Source: UBA3263 sp964554335 | GTDB taxonomy: Bacteria > Bacteroidota > Bacteroidia > Bacteroidales > Muribaculaceae | Assembly (NCBI GenBank): GCA_964554335.1 | Contig: CAZKOF010000010.1 | Span: forward strand, 1 to 51,716 | Direction of reading: 5' to 3' | DNA: 51,716 bases | Shown: positions 32,656-40,887 of the stretch, piece after piece | Numbering within the stretch: the first letter of the stretch is position 1 | Layout of the letters: each line of letters begins with the position of its first letter | Translations under genes and position numbers: made by a program | The notes under the pieces: model-generated | Told to the model about the DNA's origin: nothing | The model's input: the letters and a program-made list of their open reading frames with translations, nothing else | Databases searched by the model: none

Positions 32656-33087
32656 ATGGATTTCATCAATAAGACAACGCCATCACAAGAGCAGCCGTCG
32701 GCCTACGCCAGAATCTACGAGGAGGGCAAGCGCCTTGTTTCGCTCGAGATTGAAAACGTACGCCTGCTGCTGACCGAAAAGCTTACTTTGCTGCTGGGGC
32801 GCATTGCCCTCGTTGCGGTTACTTTCGTCGTTAGCAGTGCGGCGCTGATTTTTCTTTCGATGTCGGTTGCCGACTTCCTTCTGCGTGGACTTGAGCCATG
32901 TTGGACCTACTTTATCATCGGAGGCTTTTATGTTGCACTCGTTGTTGTGATAGCATGCTTCCGCCGCCGGCTCATTGTTGACCCCATAGCGCGATATATA
33001 TCACGCGTCATTCTTGACCCGCCGGCGGAGAAAGAGGTTTCTAACGCCAGTTCAACGGCTATCGCCAAATCTGCAAGCCCTCAATGA
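32656..33087 (+). CDS. Phage holin-X-like membrane protein
   Basis: 143 residues: an amphipathic helical N-terminus, two hydrophobic segments (IALVAVTFVVSSAALIFL and YFIIGGFYVALVVVIACF), then a positively charged tail. The layout fits the Actinobacterial holin-X / DUF1469 family (PF07332 type), which in Bacteroidota is chromosomal and accompanies YtxH genes rather than phage genes. The 82-bp gap before it holds a nested hairpin (ATGGAG 32603-32608 with CTCCAT 32636-32641). It overlaps the next gene as ATGA. Confidence 0.82.
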   Translation: MDFINKTTPSQEQPSAYARIYEEGKRLVSLEIENVRLLLTEKLTLLLGRIALVAVTFVVSSAALIFLSMSVADFLLRGLEPCWTYFIIGGFYVALVVVIACFRRRLIVDPIARYISRVILDPPAEKEVSNASSTAIAKSASPQ

Positions 33088-33365
33088 TGAAAAGCAAGTA
33101 TAACATTAAGCGCCCGGAAATGGAATGGGACGGATTGACACTCGACGAAATTCGTTATGCGCGGGCTTTGACTGAAACGCGCATCATGATCAGCCGAGAG
33201 CTTCTCGGCACCCGAGTGCAGCAGACGCTCAACGGCAAGGGCCTCGGCACCAATGCCCGAACTCTGATGGGGCGTATGCTCGGAACTCTGTCGTGGCTCG
33301 ATATCGGCTTGATATCCCTGCGTGTCGGCTCTAAAGTCGCCGGCATATTCCGTCATAAAAGATAA
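33084..33365 (+). CDS. Small basic protein of the YtxH/holin-X cluster
   Basis: 93 residues, basic, with an N-terminal helix (LTLDEIRYARALTETRIMISRELL) and a C-terminal moderately hydrophobic helix (LGTLSWLDIGLISLRVGSKVAG) that may be membrane associated. No family is recognised. The ATGA overlap with the holin-X-like gene argues that it is real and coexpressed. Confidence 0.75.
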   Translation: MMKSKYNIKRPEMEWDGLTLDEIRYARALTETRIMISRELLGTRVQQTLNGKGLGTNARTLMGRMLGTLSWLDIGLISLRVGSKVAGIFRHKR

Positions 33366-33384
33366 TCCGTGGTAAGCAATCTTG

Positions 33385-33426
33385 ATAAATAACACTAATC
33401 ATTTAATAAATAACACTAAACACTTA
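33385..33426. repeat. Two tandem 21-bp repeats before the winged-helix gene
   Basis: ATAAATAACACTAA begins each 21-bp unit (33385-33405 and 33406-33426); the copies differ at 2 of 21 positions. They lie just upstream of the ATG at 33433, in the leader or promoter zone, where no standard -7 box is seen. Confidence 0.85.
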
Positions 33427-33432
33427 TTCGTT

Positions 33433-33639
33433 ATGACAGTAGAACAAATCGGCACATATGCCGGCGAAGTATGGAAAGCTCTGGCTGAACAGAACTGCAA
33501 CTCTCTCAAAACCATTAAAAAGGCTACCAAGCTGAAAGACAAAGAAGTTTTTGCCGCTCTTGGCTGGCTTGCACGCGAAGGCAAGATCCATTTGGGCGAC
33601 GCCGAGGACCCGAAAGACATCGTTGTGGTTCTCGTATAA
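33433..33639 (+). CDS. Small winged helix-turn-helix protein
   Basis: 68 residues forming one winged helix: TYAGEVWKALAEQNCNSL, IKKATKLKDKEVFAALGWL (recognition region) and a short beta hairpin EGKIHLGDAEDPKDIVVVLV. It matches a small Bacteroidota family of winged-helix proteins of unknown target. The frame extends upstream through the tandem repeats, but the ATG at 33433 gives the usual protein. Followed by a terminator hairpin. Confidence 0.85.
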   Translation: MTVEQIGTYAGEVWKALAEQNCNSLKTIKKATKLKDKEVFAALGWLAREGKIHLGDAEDPKDIVVVLV

Positions 33640-33666
33640 AACAGATTCTCCATTATCAACCGCATT

Positions 33667-33705
33667 GAAACCGTCGACCGTTGACAACGGCAGACGGTTT
33701 CTTTG
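33667..33705 (+). terminator. Terminator-like hairpin after the winged-helix gene
   Basis: GAAACCGTC (33667-33675) pairs with GACGGTTTC (33693-33701), and an inner CCGTT/AACGG stem fills the loop. The T-run after it is poor (TTTG), so termination may be partial. Confidence 0.7.
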
Positions 33706-33772
33706 AAATTGCTGAACCATATTACATTCAGGATTGTTAATTTCATAGAAATTCACTTATTTTTTTATTACT

Positions 33773-34822
33773 ATGAAATTACATCAGATTTTAGTTGCCG
33801 CAGTGATTTCAGCCGGCAGCATTTGCGAATTCTCGGCCGACGCCTGCACGCGTGTGGTCTATTCAGGCGATAGCGTCACCGCCACCGGTCGTACTCTTGA
33901 CTGGCGCACGCCTATTCCTACTTCCCTGCGTGTGTTTCCGCGCGGTGAGCATCACGTCAGTTTCGATGATCCGTCCGATTGTCTTGAGTGGACCTCGACA
34001 TATGCGACGGTTATGGCTGTCAGCTATGACATGGGCTTCTCCGAGGGTATGAATGAAAAGGGCCTTGCCGCCAATGTACTTTACCTTCCCGGGTCAGTCT
34101 ATTCCTATGGCCCCGGCAAGGAGTACCGAAAAAAGATGTCGTCGAGCGTATGGCCGCAATATGTTCTCGATAACTTTGCGACCGTCGATGAAGCGGTTGC
34201 CTCGTTGAGCGAAGATAAATTCTATATCTACGCGCCTGAGTTGCCCGACGGCTCTGCCGCCACACTTCATATGGGAATCAGTGACAGCACCGGCGATGTG
34301 GCCGTTATCGAATATCGCGACGGTCGTTTGGAAATTACCCACGGCAAGGAGTACAAAGTGCTGACCAATGCTCCGTTTTTCAACCGGCAACTTGCCGTGT
34401 GCGACTACTGGGAGAATGTCGGAGGCATGCATATGTTGCCAGGAACAAACCGTTCAAGTGACCGTTTTGCGCGCGCATCGTTCTACGCCTCGCTGCTGCC
34501 CGCCACCCTCAGCCATCGCGACGGTCTTGCCGGTGTTTTCGGTGTGATTCGCAACTGCGCCGTGCCGATGGGGATATCCATGCCTGACCAACCCGAAATC
34601 TCGACGACACAATGGTTCTCGCTCTGTGACCAGACCGACAAGGTTTACTACTTCCAGCTTACGCAAAGTCCTGCCGTGGTATGGATTGACCTTACCAAAC
34701 TCGATATCCGACAAGGCGCGCCTCAACTCGCGGTATCTCTGACAACAGACGGCTCACAGATTGGCAATATCAACCATCTGATGACGCCTGCGAAACCTTT
34801 TAAACCGGCATTTCATATTTAA
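33773..34822 (+). CDS. Choloylglycine hydrolase family protein (bile salt hydrolase type)
   Basis: Ntn-hydrolase cleaving amides such as glycine- or taurine-conjugated bile salts or penicillin V. A signal peptide ends at SADA, exposing Cys25 as the N-terminal nucleophile. The other conserved residues are present: Arg40 and Asp43 in TGRTLDW, Asn in AANVLYLPG, Asn199 in LTNAPFF and Arg231 in SDRFARA. The TGRTxDW and VFPRG segments resemble bile salt hydrolases of gut Bacteroides. 349 residues, probably periplasmic. Bile salts are likely in a gut bacterium but acylase activity is equally possible from sequence. It precedes a DUF3298 lipoprotein by 12 bp. Confidence 0.92.
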   Translation: MKLHQILVAAVISAGSICEFSADACTRVVYSGDSVTATGRTLDWRTPIPTSLRVFPRGEHHVSFDDPSDCLEWTSTYATVMAVSYDMGFSEGMNEKGLAANVLYLPGSVYSYGPGKEYRKKMSSSVWPQYVLDNFATVDEAVASLSEDKFYIYAPELPDGSAATLHMGISDSTGDVAVIEYRDGRLEITHGKEYKVLTNAPFFNRQLAVCDYWENVGGMHMLPGTNRSSDRFARASFYASLLPATLSHRDGLAGVFGVIRNCAVPMGISMPDQPEISTTQWFSLCDQTDKVYYFQLTQSPAVVWIDLTKLDIRQGAPQLAVSLTTDGSQIGNINHLMTPAKPFKPAFHI

Positions 34823-34834
34823 TCCCTCAATCAA

Positions 34835-35650
34835 ATGCAAACATTCAAAACCATCTTTTACATGGCTGCGGTAGCTGCCTGCGCCATCATGGCGGAATCT
34901 TGTGGCAACAATGATTCACGCTCAACAATCGAATTTGAAACCCGTGTTGACTCAGTAGGCTATATGACTCCCGACTATTTCGGCGACACGGTCTTTACGG
35001 CGGCGAAATACTCGGTTGTATGGCCGGAAAAAATCGGTCAGCAAGATTTCGAGACGCTGCGTGATTCACTTCTGAGCCTTACATTCGGTTCCGATAAGAA
35101 TGCTGATTTCGATACTGCGGCAAAACATTTCATGACGGCCGGTATCGACGAATTGCGTCAGGACGGAGATTCGACCGTCACATATAAAGAGGTGAGCTAT
35201 GATAGCGCATATGTCGCCGACAAGCGTAATTTCAGTATGATTTCGAGCGACGTTACGCTGCTGACTCCTAAAATATTAGTTGTGCAGGTCTATAACTACC
35301 GGTATTACTACGGAGCCGCACATGGTATGCACACCATGCGCTATCTGAATTACAACCTTGTTGACCATAAATTGATTACGGACGGCAATCTCTTCAAGCC
35401 CGGCAACGAACCCGCGATTCTCGACCTCATCAATGCCTCGGCGAAGGCTCATTATAATGAAGAGGGTGCGCTTTCGCCTGACCCGATTGCTTACTTTGAC
35501 GAATTCCAGATTACCGAAGACGATATTGTGTTTGTCTATCAGCCCTACGACGTTGCCCCCTACTCCACCGGAGTCGTGCGCATCCCTGTCAGCAAGTATG
35601 ACCTGTATCGCTTCCTGACTCCGGAGGCCTCAGTCGCCTTGTCCGAATAG
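34835..35650 (+). CDS. DUF3298-containing lipoprotein
   Basis: 271 residues: signal peptide with a lipobox-like AESC (Cys23), then a domain with YNYRYYYGAAHGMHTMRYLNYN, ITDGNLFKPG and ITEDDIVFVYQPYDVAPYSTG, which is the DUF3298 (RsiV-like) signature seen in bacterial cell-envelope proteins. Function unknown; RsiV relatives bind lysozyme. It follows the choloylglycine hydrolase by 12 bp on the same strand and converges on the MBL gene 11 bp away without a visible terminator. Confidence 0.85.
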   Translation: MQTFKTIFYMAAVAACAIMAESCGNNDSRSTIEFETRVDSVGYMTPDYFGDTVFTAAKYSVVWPEKIGQQDFETLRDSLLSLTFGSDKNADFDTAAKHFMTAGIDELRQDGDSTVTYKEVSYDSAYVADKRNFSMISSDVTLLTPKILVVQVYNYRYYYGAAHGMHTMRYLNYNLVDHKLITDGNLFKPGNEPAILDLINASAKAHYNEEGALSPDPIAYFDEFQITEDDIVFVYQPYDVAPYSTGVVRIPVSKYDLYRFLTPEASVALSE

Positions 35651-35661
35651 TGCTTGGGCGA

Positions 35662-36624
35662 CTACACGTGCTTAGGCTTGAGTATGTAGAGCGGAGTCGC
35701 ATCGAATCGAGGCAGGACAATAACGTGTAAATCCTCAATATGCTCCCGGAGCCCGTCGCCAATCGACAACTCCGGGTGCTTTATTTTGAAAGCCTCACGA
35801 TAGGCGTTGAATGCTTTTTCCGGCCGGTTGTTGTCATGACTCAGATGGCACAGAAAAATGTGAGATAACATAGGGGTCCACACTCCGGATGCAAATTCAG
35901 CTGAAACGACATTGTCGAGGTGTCCCTGTTCGGCTTCGATACGCGCTTTGAGATAGTCAGGATAAGGACCCGTTCGGAGCATTTCGAGGTCATAGTTGCT
36001 CTCGAGAACCATAAAGTTCACCCGCGACATGTAATATGCCGCGCGTTCAGTTATGCACCCCAGGTCAGTGGCAACCGACATTTTTGCATCGCCGTGGATT
36101 ATGAAGAATCCGCAGTTGTCGGAACCGTCGTGGCTCACTTCGAATGGTGTGATTATGAAATTCCCGATTTTAAATTCAAATTCCTTATATATTGCACGGT
36201 GATAGTCGCGGATACGGCGTGAAATAGAGTGGCGGCGCAGAATTCCGTTGATAATCTTTGGGGTGCAATATGCCAACATGTGGCGATGGTTGCGCAAAAA
36301 GGCGTAAACATAGCGGACATGGTCGCCATGATCGTGTGTCAGCAAGATTCCGCGCACGTGGGTCATCTCGATTCCGCGTTCGTGAAGCTCACGTTCGACC
36401 TTTGACGGGTCAACACCGGCATCGATAAGAAAACCGCCGGTTTTGTCGCCTATATATGAGCAGTTGCCGCTCGAACCGCTGCCGAAACTCATGAAGCATA
36501 TGGAGTCGTCCTCACGGACCGCAATATGTCCCAACGGGGTTTCGGCGGCAATGCCGGCTTCACCCAACATTTCCTCCGTAAAAAGCCCGGGCGAACCATA
36601 TTGTTGTATCTTTTTGGCGCTCAT
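35662..36624 (-). CDS. MBL-fold metallohydrolase (YycJ/WalJ-like)
   Basis: 320 residues. The metallo-beta-lactamase fold is shown by FMSFGSGSSGNCSYIG at the start of the domain, the metal motif THDHGDH (H97, H99, D101, H102), and later SHDGSDNCGF and ATDLGC. This pattern fits the YycJ/WalJ group of probable nucleases. The ~40 residues ahead of the domain are extra. It follows the methylase gene by 3 bp on the same strand, so the pair is cotranscribed. Confidence 0.88.
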   Translation of the reverse strand: MSAKKIQQYGSPGLFTEEMLGEAGIAAETPLGHIAVREDDSICFMSFGSGSSGNCSYIGDKTGGFLIDAGVDPSKVERELHERGIEMTHVRGILLTHDHGDHVRYVYAFLRNHRHMLAYCTPKIINGILRRHSISRRIRDYHRAIYKEFEFKIGNFIITPFEVSHDGSDNCGFFIIHGDAKMSVATDLGCITERAAYYMSRVNFMVLESNYDLEMLRTGPYPDYLKARIEAEQGHLDNVVSAEFASGVWTPMLSHIFLCHLSHDNNRPEKAFNAYREAFKIKHPELSIGDGLREHIEDLHVIVLPRFDATPLYILKPKHV

Positions 36625-36627
36625 GGG

Positions 36628-37341
36628 TTAGTCGAAAAGGAGGAAAATAGTCGGAATCTTATTATAGTCATAAGTCGCCCGAGACCATTGGCTGAGTCTG
36701 CGGGTAATGATCGATTGCTTCGGACCCGTAATATCCGATGCCACGCAAAGGAGCATGTTGCCCGGCAGTTTGCAACATAGTTCCGCGAGCAGACGGTTAT
36801 TGCGATATGGCGTTTCGATGAAAATCTGAGTCTGTCGTTCGCGTTGAATGCGTTGTTGCATTTCCTTTAACCGTCGGGCGCGTGATCCATCGTCAATTGG
36901 CAGATAGCCTTCGAATGCAAAGCGTTGGCCGTTGAAACCGGAGCCCATAAGCGAAAGGAGAATGCTCGAAGGCCCTACCAAGGGGATGACCTTGAAGCCC
37001 TCGCGCTGGGCTGCTGCAACAATGTCGGCGCCGGGGTCGGCAATAGCGGGACATCCCGCCTCGGAAATCACTCCGACGGCCTTGCCGCTGCGCAGCGGTT
37101 CGAGCATCGCCGGAACCATGTCGGCCGGTGTGTGTTCACTGAGTTCGGTGAGGGTAAGGCTATCAATATCGATAGTGCGGTCTACGCTCTTCAGGAAACG
37201 TCTGGCTGAACGAATGTTCTCTACAACAAAATGGCGTACCTGACGCAGCAGATCAAGGTTGCCCTGCGGCAACACCTCGGCGGGCGATGTTGTGCTCAGC
37301 CCTACCGGAAAGAGATATAAAGCCGGTTCAATCGTCTCCAT
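36628..37341 (-). CDS. Tetrapyrrole-methylase-fold SAM methyltransferase (RsmI-like)
   Basis: 237 residues of the uroporphyrin-III C/tetrapyrrole methylase fold: ALYLFPVGLSTTSPAEVLP at the start, GKAVGVISEAGCPAIADPGADIV and PLVGPSSILLSLMGSGFNGQ. RsmI modifies C1402 of 16S rRNA, but the usual TPIGNL opening and the aEDTR motif are altered, so this is a divergent RsmI-like paralogue rather than certain RsmI. Start at ATG 37341, 8 nt after the -7 box; the frame upstream runs through the promoter and is rejected. Confidence 0.85.
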   Translation of the reverse strand: METIEPALYLFPVGLSTTSPAEVLPQGNLDLLRQVRHFVVENIRSARRFLKSVDRTIDIDSLTLTELSEHTPADMVPAMLEPLRSGKAVGVISEAGCPAIADPGADIVAAAQREGFKVIPLVGPSSILLSLMGSGFNGQRFAFEGYLPIDDGSRARRLKEMQQRIQRERQTQIFIETPYRNNRLLAELCCKLPGNMLLCVASDITGPKQSIITRRLSQWSRATYDYNKIPTIFLLFD

Positions 37342-37349
37342 TAGAAGCA

Positions 37350-37381
37350 CAAAAGTAAGAAAATTTGCGTAAATTTGCAAA
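37350..37381 (-). promoter_or_regulatory. Promoter of the methylase-MBL operon
   Basis: Minus strand TTTG (37381-37378), 20 nt, TACTTTTG (37357-37350), then 8 nt to the ATG. Confidence 0.75.
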
Positions 37382-37441
37382 TCGTTTAATCATATCGCGC
37401 AGATAAAACGTTATAGAATTGTAAATTATTCGCGTTTCAAC

Positions 37442-39688
37442 ATGAGAAGATTCCTCTCTATAATATTTATGGTCCTTACCGCTATGACATCTCTATCGGC
37501 ACGAGAGCAGAAGGTCGGCCTCGTGCTTAGCGGAGGAGGTGCCAAAGGTATTGCTCATATCGGTGTGATTCAGGCTCTTGAGGAAAATGATATTCCCATT
37601 GACTATGTCACCGGAACCTCAATGGGTGCCATTGTCGGCGGACTCTATGCTGCCGGATATTCGCCCGGAGAGATGATGGAGCTGCTGGCGAGTCCGCTTT
37701 TTGTCAACGCCTCGCAGGGGACCATATCGCCTGACCTGCGCTATTACCTGACAGCGCCACAGCCAACTCCGCAGATATTCAGCTTTCCGATGGGCAATGA
37801 CTCGGTGGCCAAATCGGTTCCTTTCAGTCTCATATCTCCGACGGTTATGAACTTTGCCTTTATGGAAGTATTCGCTCAGGCCTCGCGGCGATGTGGCGGT
37901 GATTTCGACCGTCTGTTCGTGCCGCTGCGAACCGTAAGCTCCAATATAAAAGCTCAGAAACCAGAAATCAACCGCAGTGGCCGGCTTGCCGATGCCGTGC
38001 GTGCGTCGATGTCATTCCCGATCGTGTTCTGTCCAATAGAGATTAACGATACTCTCCATTACGACGGCGGAATCTTTGAGAACTTCCCGTTGCCGACAAT
38101 GGAGGCTGAATTTAATCCTGATGTAATAATAGGGGTCGACGTGCACACTCCCGACTCGATCAAGAGTTTACCGAACGCCATCAATCAGCTTAACAAACTC
38201 GTTACGCGAGCGCAGAGCTATGACCTCCCGGCCGACCGCGGTGTCAAACTTCATCTGGACCTACACGAATTTTCGCTTCTTGACTTTCAAAAAGCCGAAC
38301 AGATATATGCTATCGGTTATAGACGGGGTTTGGAGATGGTCGACAGCATACGTTCGCGCGTACACTCGCGCCGCTCCCAAGCAGAGGTCGCCGAGCGCCG
38401 CCGCGAATTCAAACAGGGTTTTATTGCGCTCAATTTCTCGGAGGTTGTATGCACCGGGGCGACTCCGACCCAAAACGACTATATCGAGTCGCTTTTCCCA
38501 TCTCGCACGTTCTCAATCAACCGCGCACGTGACGGCTTCTATCGGGCAATCTCCGGCGGCAGGATGCAGGACTTGCAGGCATATGCCGAACAGGCCGATT
38601 CAACAACCTACAGGCTACATCTGCGTGCCTATCCCAAGCCGAACTGGTCGGCGGGAATCGGTGGCTACATATCTTCATCCACTTCAAGCATGCTTTATGC
38701 CTCCGTCGGATACAACGCACTGAACAAACGCGCTCTCAACGGCACTATCGGCGTCTGGATCGGCCAAAGCTATCAGGCTTCCCAGTTGCTCGCAACAATT
38801 CGCTTCGGAACAGATGCACCATATTTTCTATCGATTCAGGGAGTTGTCAGCAAGCACTCCTACAATCAGACGGAAAAGATGTTTTTCATGGTCAATGATC
38901 CCAAATTCATCACGAATTTTCAAACTTTTGTCCGAGCATATCCCGTGCAGATTGTCTGCGGACGTCACGCCGTGGCTTCTTTATCGGCCGGATATGGTTA
39001 TGACCGCATGAAGTTTACCGATGAATCGGGCAATAAGCTCAATTCAGCACTGAAGCTCGGACAAGTTGCCCTGCGGTACGATTATAACACGCTCGATGCC
39101 TACGACTATCCGACTTCGGGTCTTGAAGTACATACGTCAGCAATGGGGTTGCTCGGCCATCGCATTGTCAATGGCAGTCGTCAGCGCACAAAGTGGCTCC
39201 AGTTGAGGGTGAAAGTGCGTAATTACCGGGATATCAGCAATCATTTCTCGCTTGGCTTCGAAGGCGAGCTGCTTGCCTCCGGGTGCAAACCCCGGGGACT
39301 GTATGAAGCATCGGTTGCCGAAGCTCCATCGTATTCCCCTACTCCATCGTGTTTCAACGCCTTCAATGCCTCCTTCCGCGCTTATTCATTTCTTGGTGTC
39401 GGTTTGACCCCTGTCTATAAAATTACCCGTCAGTTGCAACTTCGGGAAACTTTTCATATATTTGCGCCGTGGCAGCGACTACTTTCCGAGCAGAATGGCA
39501 CCGGAACAGGCTACTCATCCTATCCCGCAAAACCCGAATTTTTCGGTGAACTTCAGGCTTTAGTTGACTTGAAATCCGTTAATCTTTGCGTGTATGGAAA
39601 CTATCGTACCGGTTCGGCGGCCGACCGCGGATGGCACCTCGGCATCTCTCTCGGCATATTTGCTCTCGCCCCCGAATTCTTGAAATAA
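37442..39688 (+). CDS. Patatin-like phospholipase with outer-membrane barrel
   Basis: 748 residues. After a signal peptide (RRFLSIIFMVLTAMTSLSA) comes a patatin domain: oxyanion motif LSGGGAKGIAHIG, nucleophile GTSMG (Ser60) and DGG (Asp208), a Ser-Asp dyad. Residues from about 330 include a POTRA-like linker, and the last ~350 form beta-strand-rich sequence typical of the Omp85/surface-antigen barrel. This domain order is common in Bacteroidota patatins that resemble type V secretion proteins. Phospholipase activity at the cell surface is likely. A + strand TAAATTTG at 37370-37377 may be its -7 box. Confidence 0.92.
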   Translation: MRRFLSIIFMVLTAMTSLSAREQKVGLVLSGGGAKGIAHIGVIQALEENDIPIDYVTGTSMGAIVGGLYAAGYSPGEMMELLASPLFVNASQGTISPDLRYYLTAPQPTPQIFSFPMGNDSVAKSVPFSLISPTVMNFAFMEVFAQASRRCGGDFDRLFVPLRTVSSNIKAQKPEINRSGRLADAVRASMSFPIVFCPIEINDTLHYDGGIFENFPLPTMEAEFNPDVIIGVDVHTPDSIKSLPNAINQLNKLVTRAQSYDLPADRGVKLHLDLHEFSLLDFQKAEQIYAIGYRRGLEMVDSIRSRVHSRRSQAEVAERRREFKQGFIALNFSEVVCTGATPTQNDYIESLFPSRTFSINRARDGFYRAISGGRMQDLQAYAEQADSTTYRLHLRAYPKPNWSAGIGGYISSSTSSMLYASVGYNALNKRALNGTIGVWIGQSYQASQLLATIRFGTDAPYFLSIQGVVSKHSYNQTEKMFFMVNDPKFITNFQTFVRAYPVQIVCGRHAVASLSAGYGYDRMKFTDESGNKLNSALKLGQVALRYDYNTLDAYDYPTSGLEVHTSAMGLLGHRIVNGSRQRTKWLQLRVKVRNYRDISNHFSLGFEGELLASGCKPRGLYEASVAEAPSYSPTPSCFNAFNASFRAYSFLGVGLTPVYKITRQLQLRETFHIFAPWQRLLSEQNGTGTGYSSYPAKPEFFGELQALVDLKSVNLCVYGNYRTGSAADRGWHLGISLGIFALAPEFLK

Positions 39689-39712
39689 CAAAAAAATCAT
39701 AACCGACCCACC

Positions 39713-40042
39713 GTGAGTTACCAGAAAGTCATTCTTATCGGCAACGTCTGCAAGGACCCAGAGATCCGCTACTTTGAAAAGCGACCCCTGGCGTCGTTCT
39801 CGCTCGCAACAGACGAAACCTTTGCCAACCCTTCAGGGGGCGAACCCATCAAGCGCGTTGAATTCCACCGCATAGTCATGTGGGACGCGCAGGCTGAATT
39901 TGCCGAGAAATATATAACGAAAGGGAGCAAACTCTTCATTGAAGGCAAGTTGCGCACCCGCACCTGGGAGGACCGCTCCACAATCAAACACACCGTAACT
40001 GAAATTTTAACCGAAAAATTTGAACTTTTATCCCGCTCATGA
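39713..40042 (+). CDS. ssb: Short single-stranded DNA-binding protein
   Basis: 109 residues covering only the OB fold: KVILIGNVCKDPEIRYFE, SFSLATDETF, RVEFHRIVMWDAQAEFAEKYITKGSKLFIEGKLRTRTWED. The acidic C-terminal tail (DDDxPF type) used by normal SSB to recruit partner proteins is absent, so this is an accessory paralogue. The start is GTG at 39713, 24 bp after the patatin gene. It overlaps the adenosyltransferase as ATGA. Confidence 0.92.
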   Translation: MSYQKVILIGNVCKDPEIRYFEKRPLASFSLATDETFANPSGGEPIKRVEFHRIVMWDAQAEFAEKYITKGSKLFIEGKLRTRTWEDRSTIKHTVTEILTEKFELLSRS

Positions 40043-40566
40043 AAATCTACACACGCACCGGCGATGCCGGAACGACCTCAATTGTCGGAGGCTCTCGCCT
40101 GGCTAAGGATGCCCCGAGAATCGAAGCCTACGGAACAGTCGACGAACTGAACTCTTATCTCGGAATAATTGTGGCTGATGCGGCCACTCCCGAACCTGAG
40201 CGCAATGTATTGCTGGGCGTTCAAAACGTCCTTTTCAATATCGGCGGATATCTTGCCGGAATGCCCGACCCGTCTATTTCCGACGACTTGATCAGCCAAC
40301 TTGAAGAGTCTATAGACGCGATGGACAAGATGCTTCCGCCGCTTCATAACTTCATTCTCCCCGGGGGATGCCTGCTCGCAGCCCATGCCCACGTTGCCCG
40401 CACTATTTGCCGGCGTGCCGAACGTCGCATCATCTCTTTGGCCTCGGAAATGAATTTATCTCCCCGTTTACTCGCATATATCAACCGGCTCAGCGACTGG
40501 CTATATATTTTTGCACGCTATGCCAACGTGCTTTCAGAAACTGCTGAAACCGAGTGGAAAAAATAA
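40039..40566 (+). CDS. PduO-type ATP:cob(I)alamin adenosyltransferase
   Basis: Transfers adenosyl from ATP to cobalamin, giving coenzyme B12. 175 residues with the N-terminal ATP motif KIYTRTGDAGTTSIVGGSRLAKD, EAYGTVDELNSYLG, PGG in FILPGGC and the RTICRRAERR helix: the PduO/MMAB family throughout. It overlaps ssb by 4 bp, so it is translated from the same message. No B12-dependent enzyme is adjacent. Confidence 0.94.
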   Translation: MKIYTRTGDAGTTSIVGGSRLAKDAPRIEAYGTVDELNSYLGIIVADAATPEPERNVLLGVQNVLFNIGGYLAGMPDPSISDDLISQLEESIDAMDKMLPPLHNFILPGGCLLAAHAHVARTICRRAERRIISLASEMNLSPRLLAYINRLSDWLYIFARYANVLSETAETEWKK

Positions 40567-40632
40567 TTGCCGGGACCGGCATTCGGCAGATAATTTGCGC
40601 GTAAGAGGATTTATTCGTAAATTTGGGGGCAG

Positions 40633-40640
40633 TAACTTTG
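40633..40640 (+). promoter_or_regulatory. -7 box (TAACTTTG) before the small acidic protein and aguA-aguB
   Basis: Perfect TAnnTTTG 10 nt before the ATG at 40651. No TTTG at -33 spacing. Confidence 0.65.
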
Positions 40641-40650
40641 AAATTTGACT

Positions 40651-40887
40651 ATGGACGAACTACTGACAACATTTGAGGAAGTGCTGAAGTCACACGGTAA
40701 TGTTGACATTGCCGAAGCCGAGTTCAAGCGTCTCATTGCCGACGACAACGAACTTCATGAGTTGTATCGCGAATGGTGTTCAGAAACCGGCCACACGGAA
40801 CGCCACGGATTTCTTGATTGGGCCGAAGAATATATAACTAACCAAAACTCTGTCTGGGATACTCTGACTGATGAATTCGACATCTGA
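40651..40887 (+). CDS. Small acidic protein of unknown function
   Basis: 78 residues, strongly acidic, helical (MDELLTTFEEVLKSHGN, AEAEFKRLIADDNELHELYREW), ending in a Trp/Asp-rich DWAEEYITNQNSVWDTLTDEFD. No recognised domain. It starts 10 nt after a -7 box and overlaps aguA by 17 bp, so it seems to lead the agmatine operon; whether it works with those enzymes is unknown. Confidence 0.72.
   Translation: MDELLTTFEEVLKSHGNVDIAEAEFKRLIADDNELHELYREWCSETGHTERHGFLDWAEEYITNQNSVWDTLTDEFDI

Noticed and set aside
32656..33087. Holin-like gene suggesting a prophage
   Set aside because: No phage structural, lysis or integration gene is nearby, and holin-X-like genes with YtxH partners are ordinary chromosomal genes in Bacteroidota.
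33385..33426. Two 21-bp tandem repeats considered as a CRISPR remnant
   Set aside because: The units are directly adjacent with no spacers, and there are only two; kept as a simple tandem repeat.
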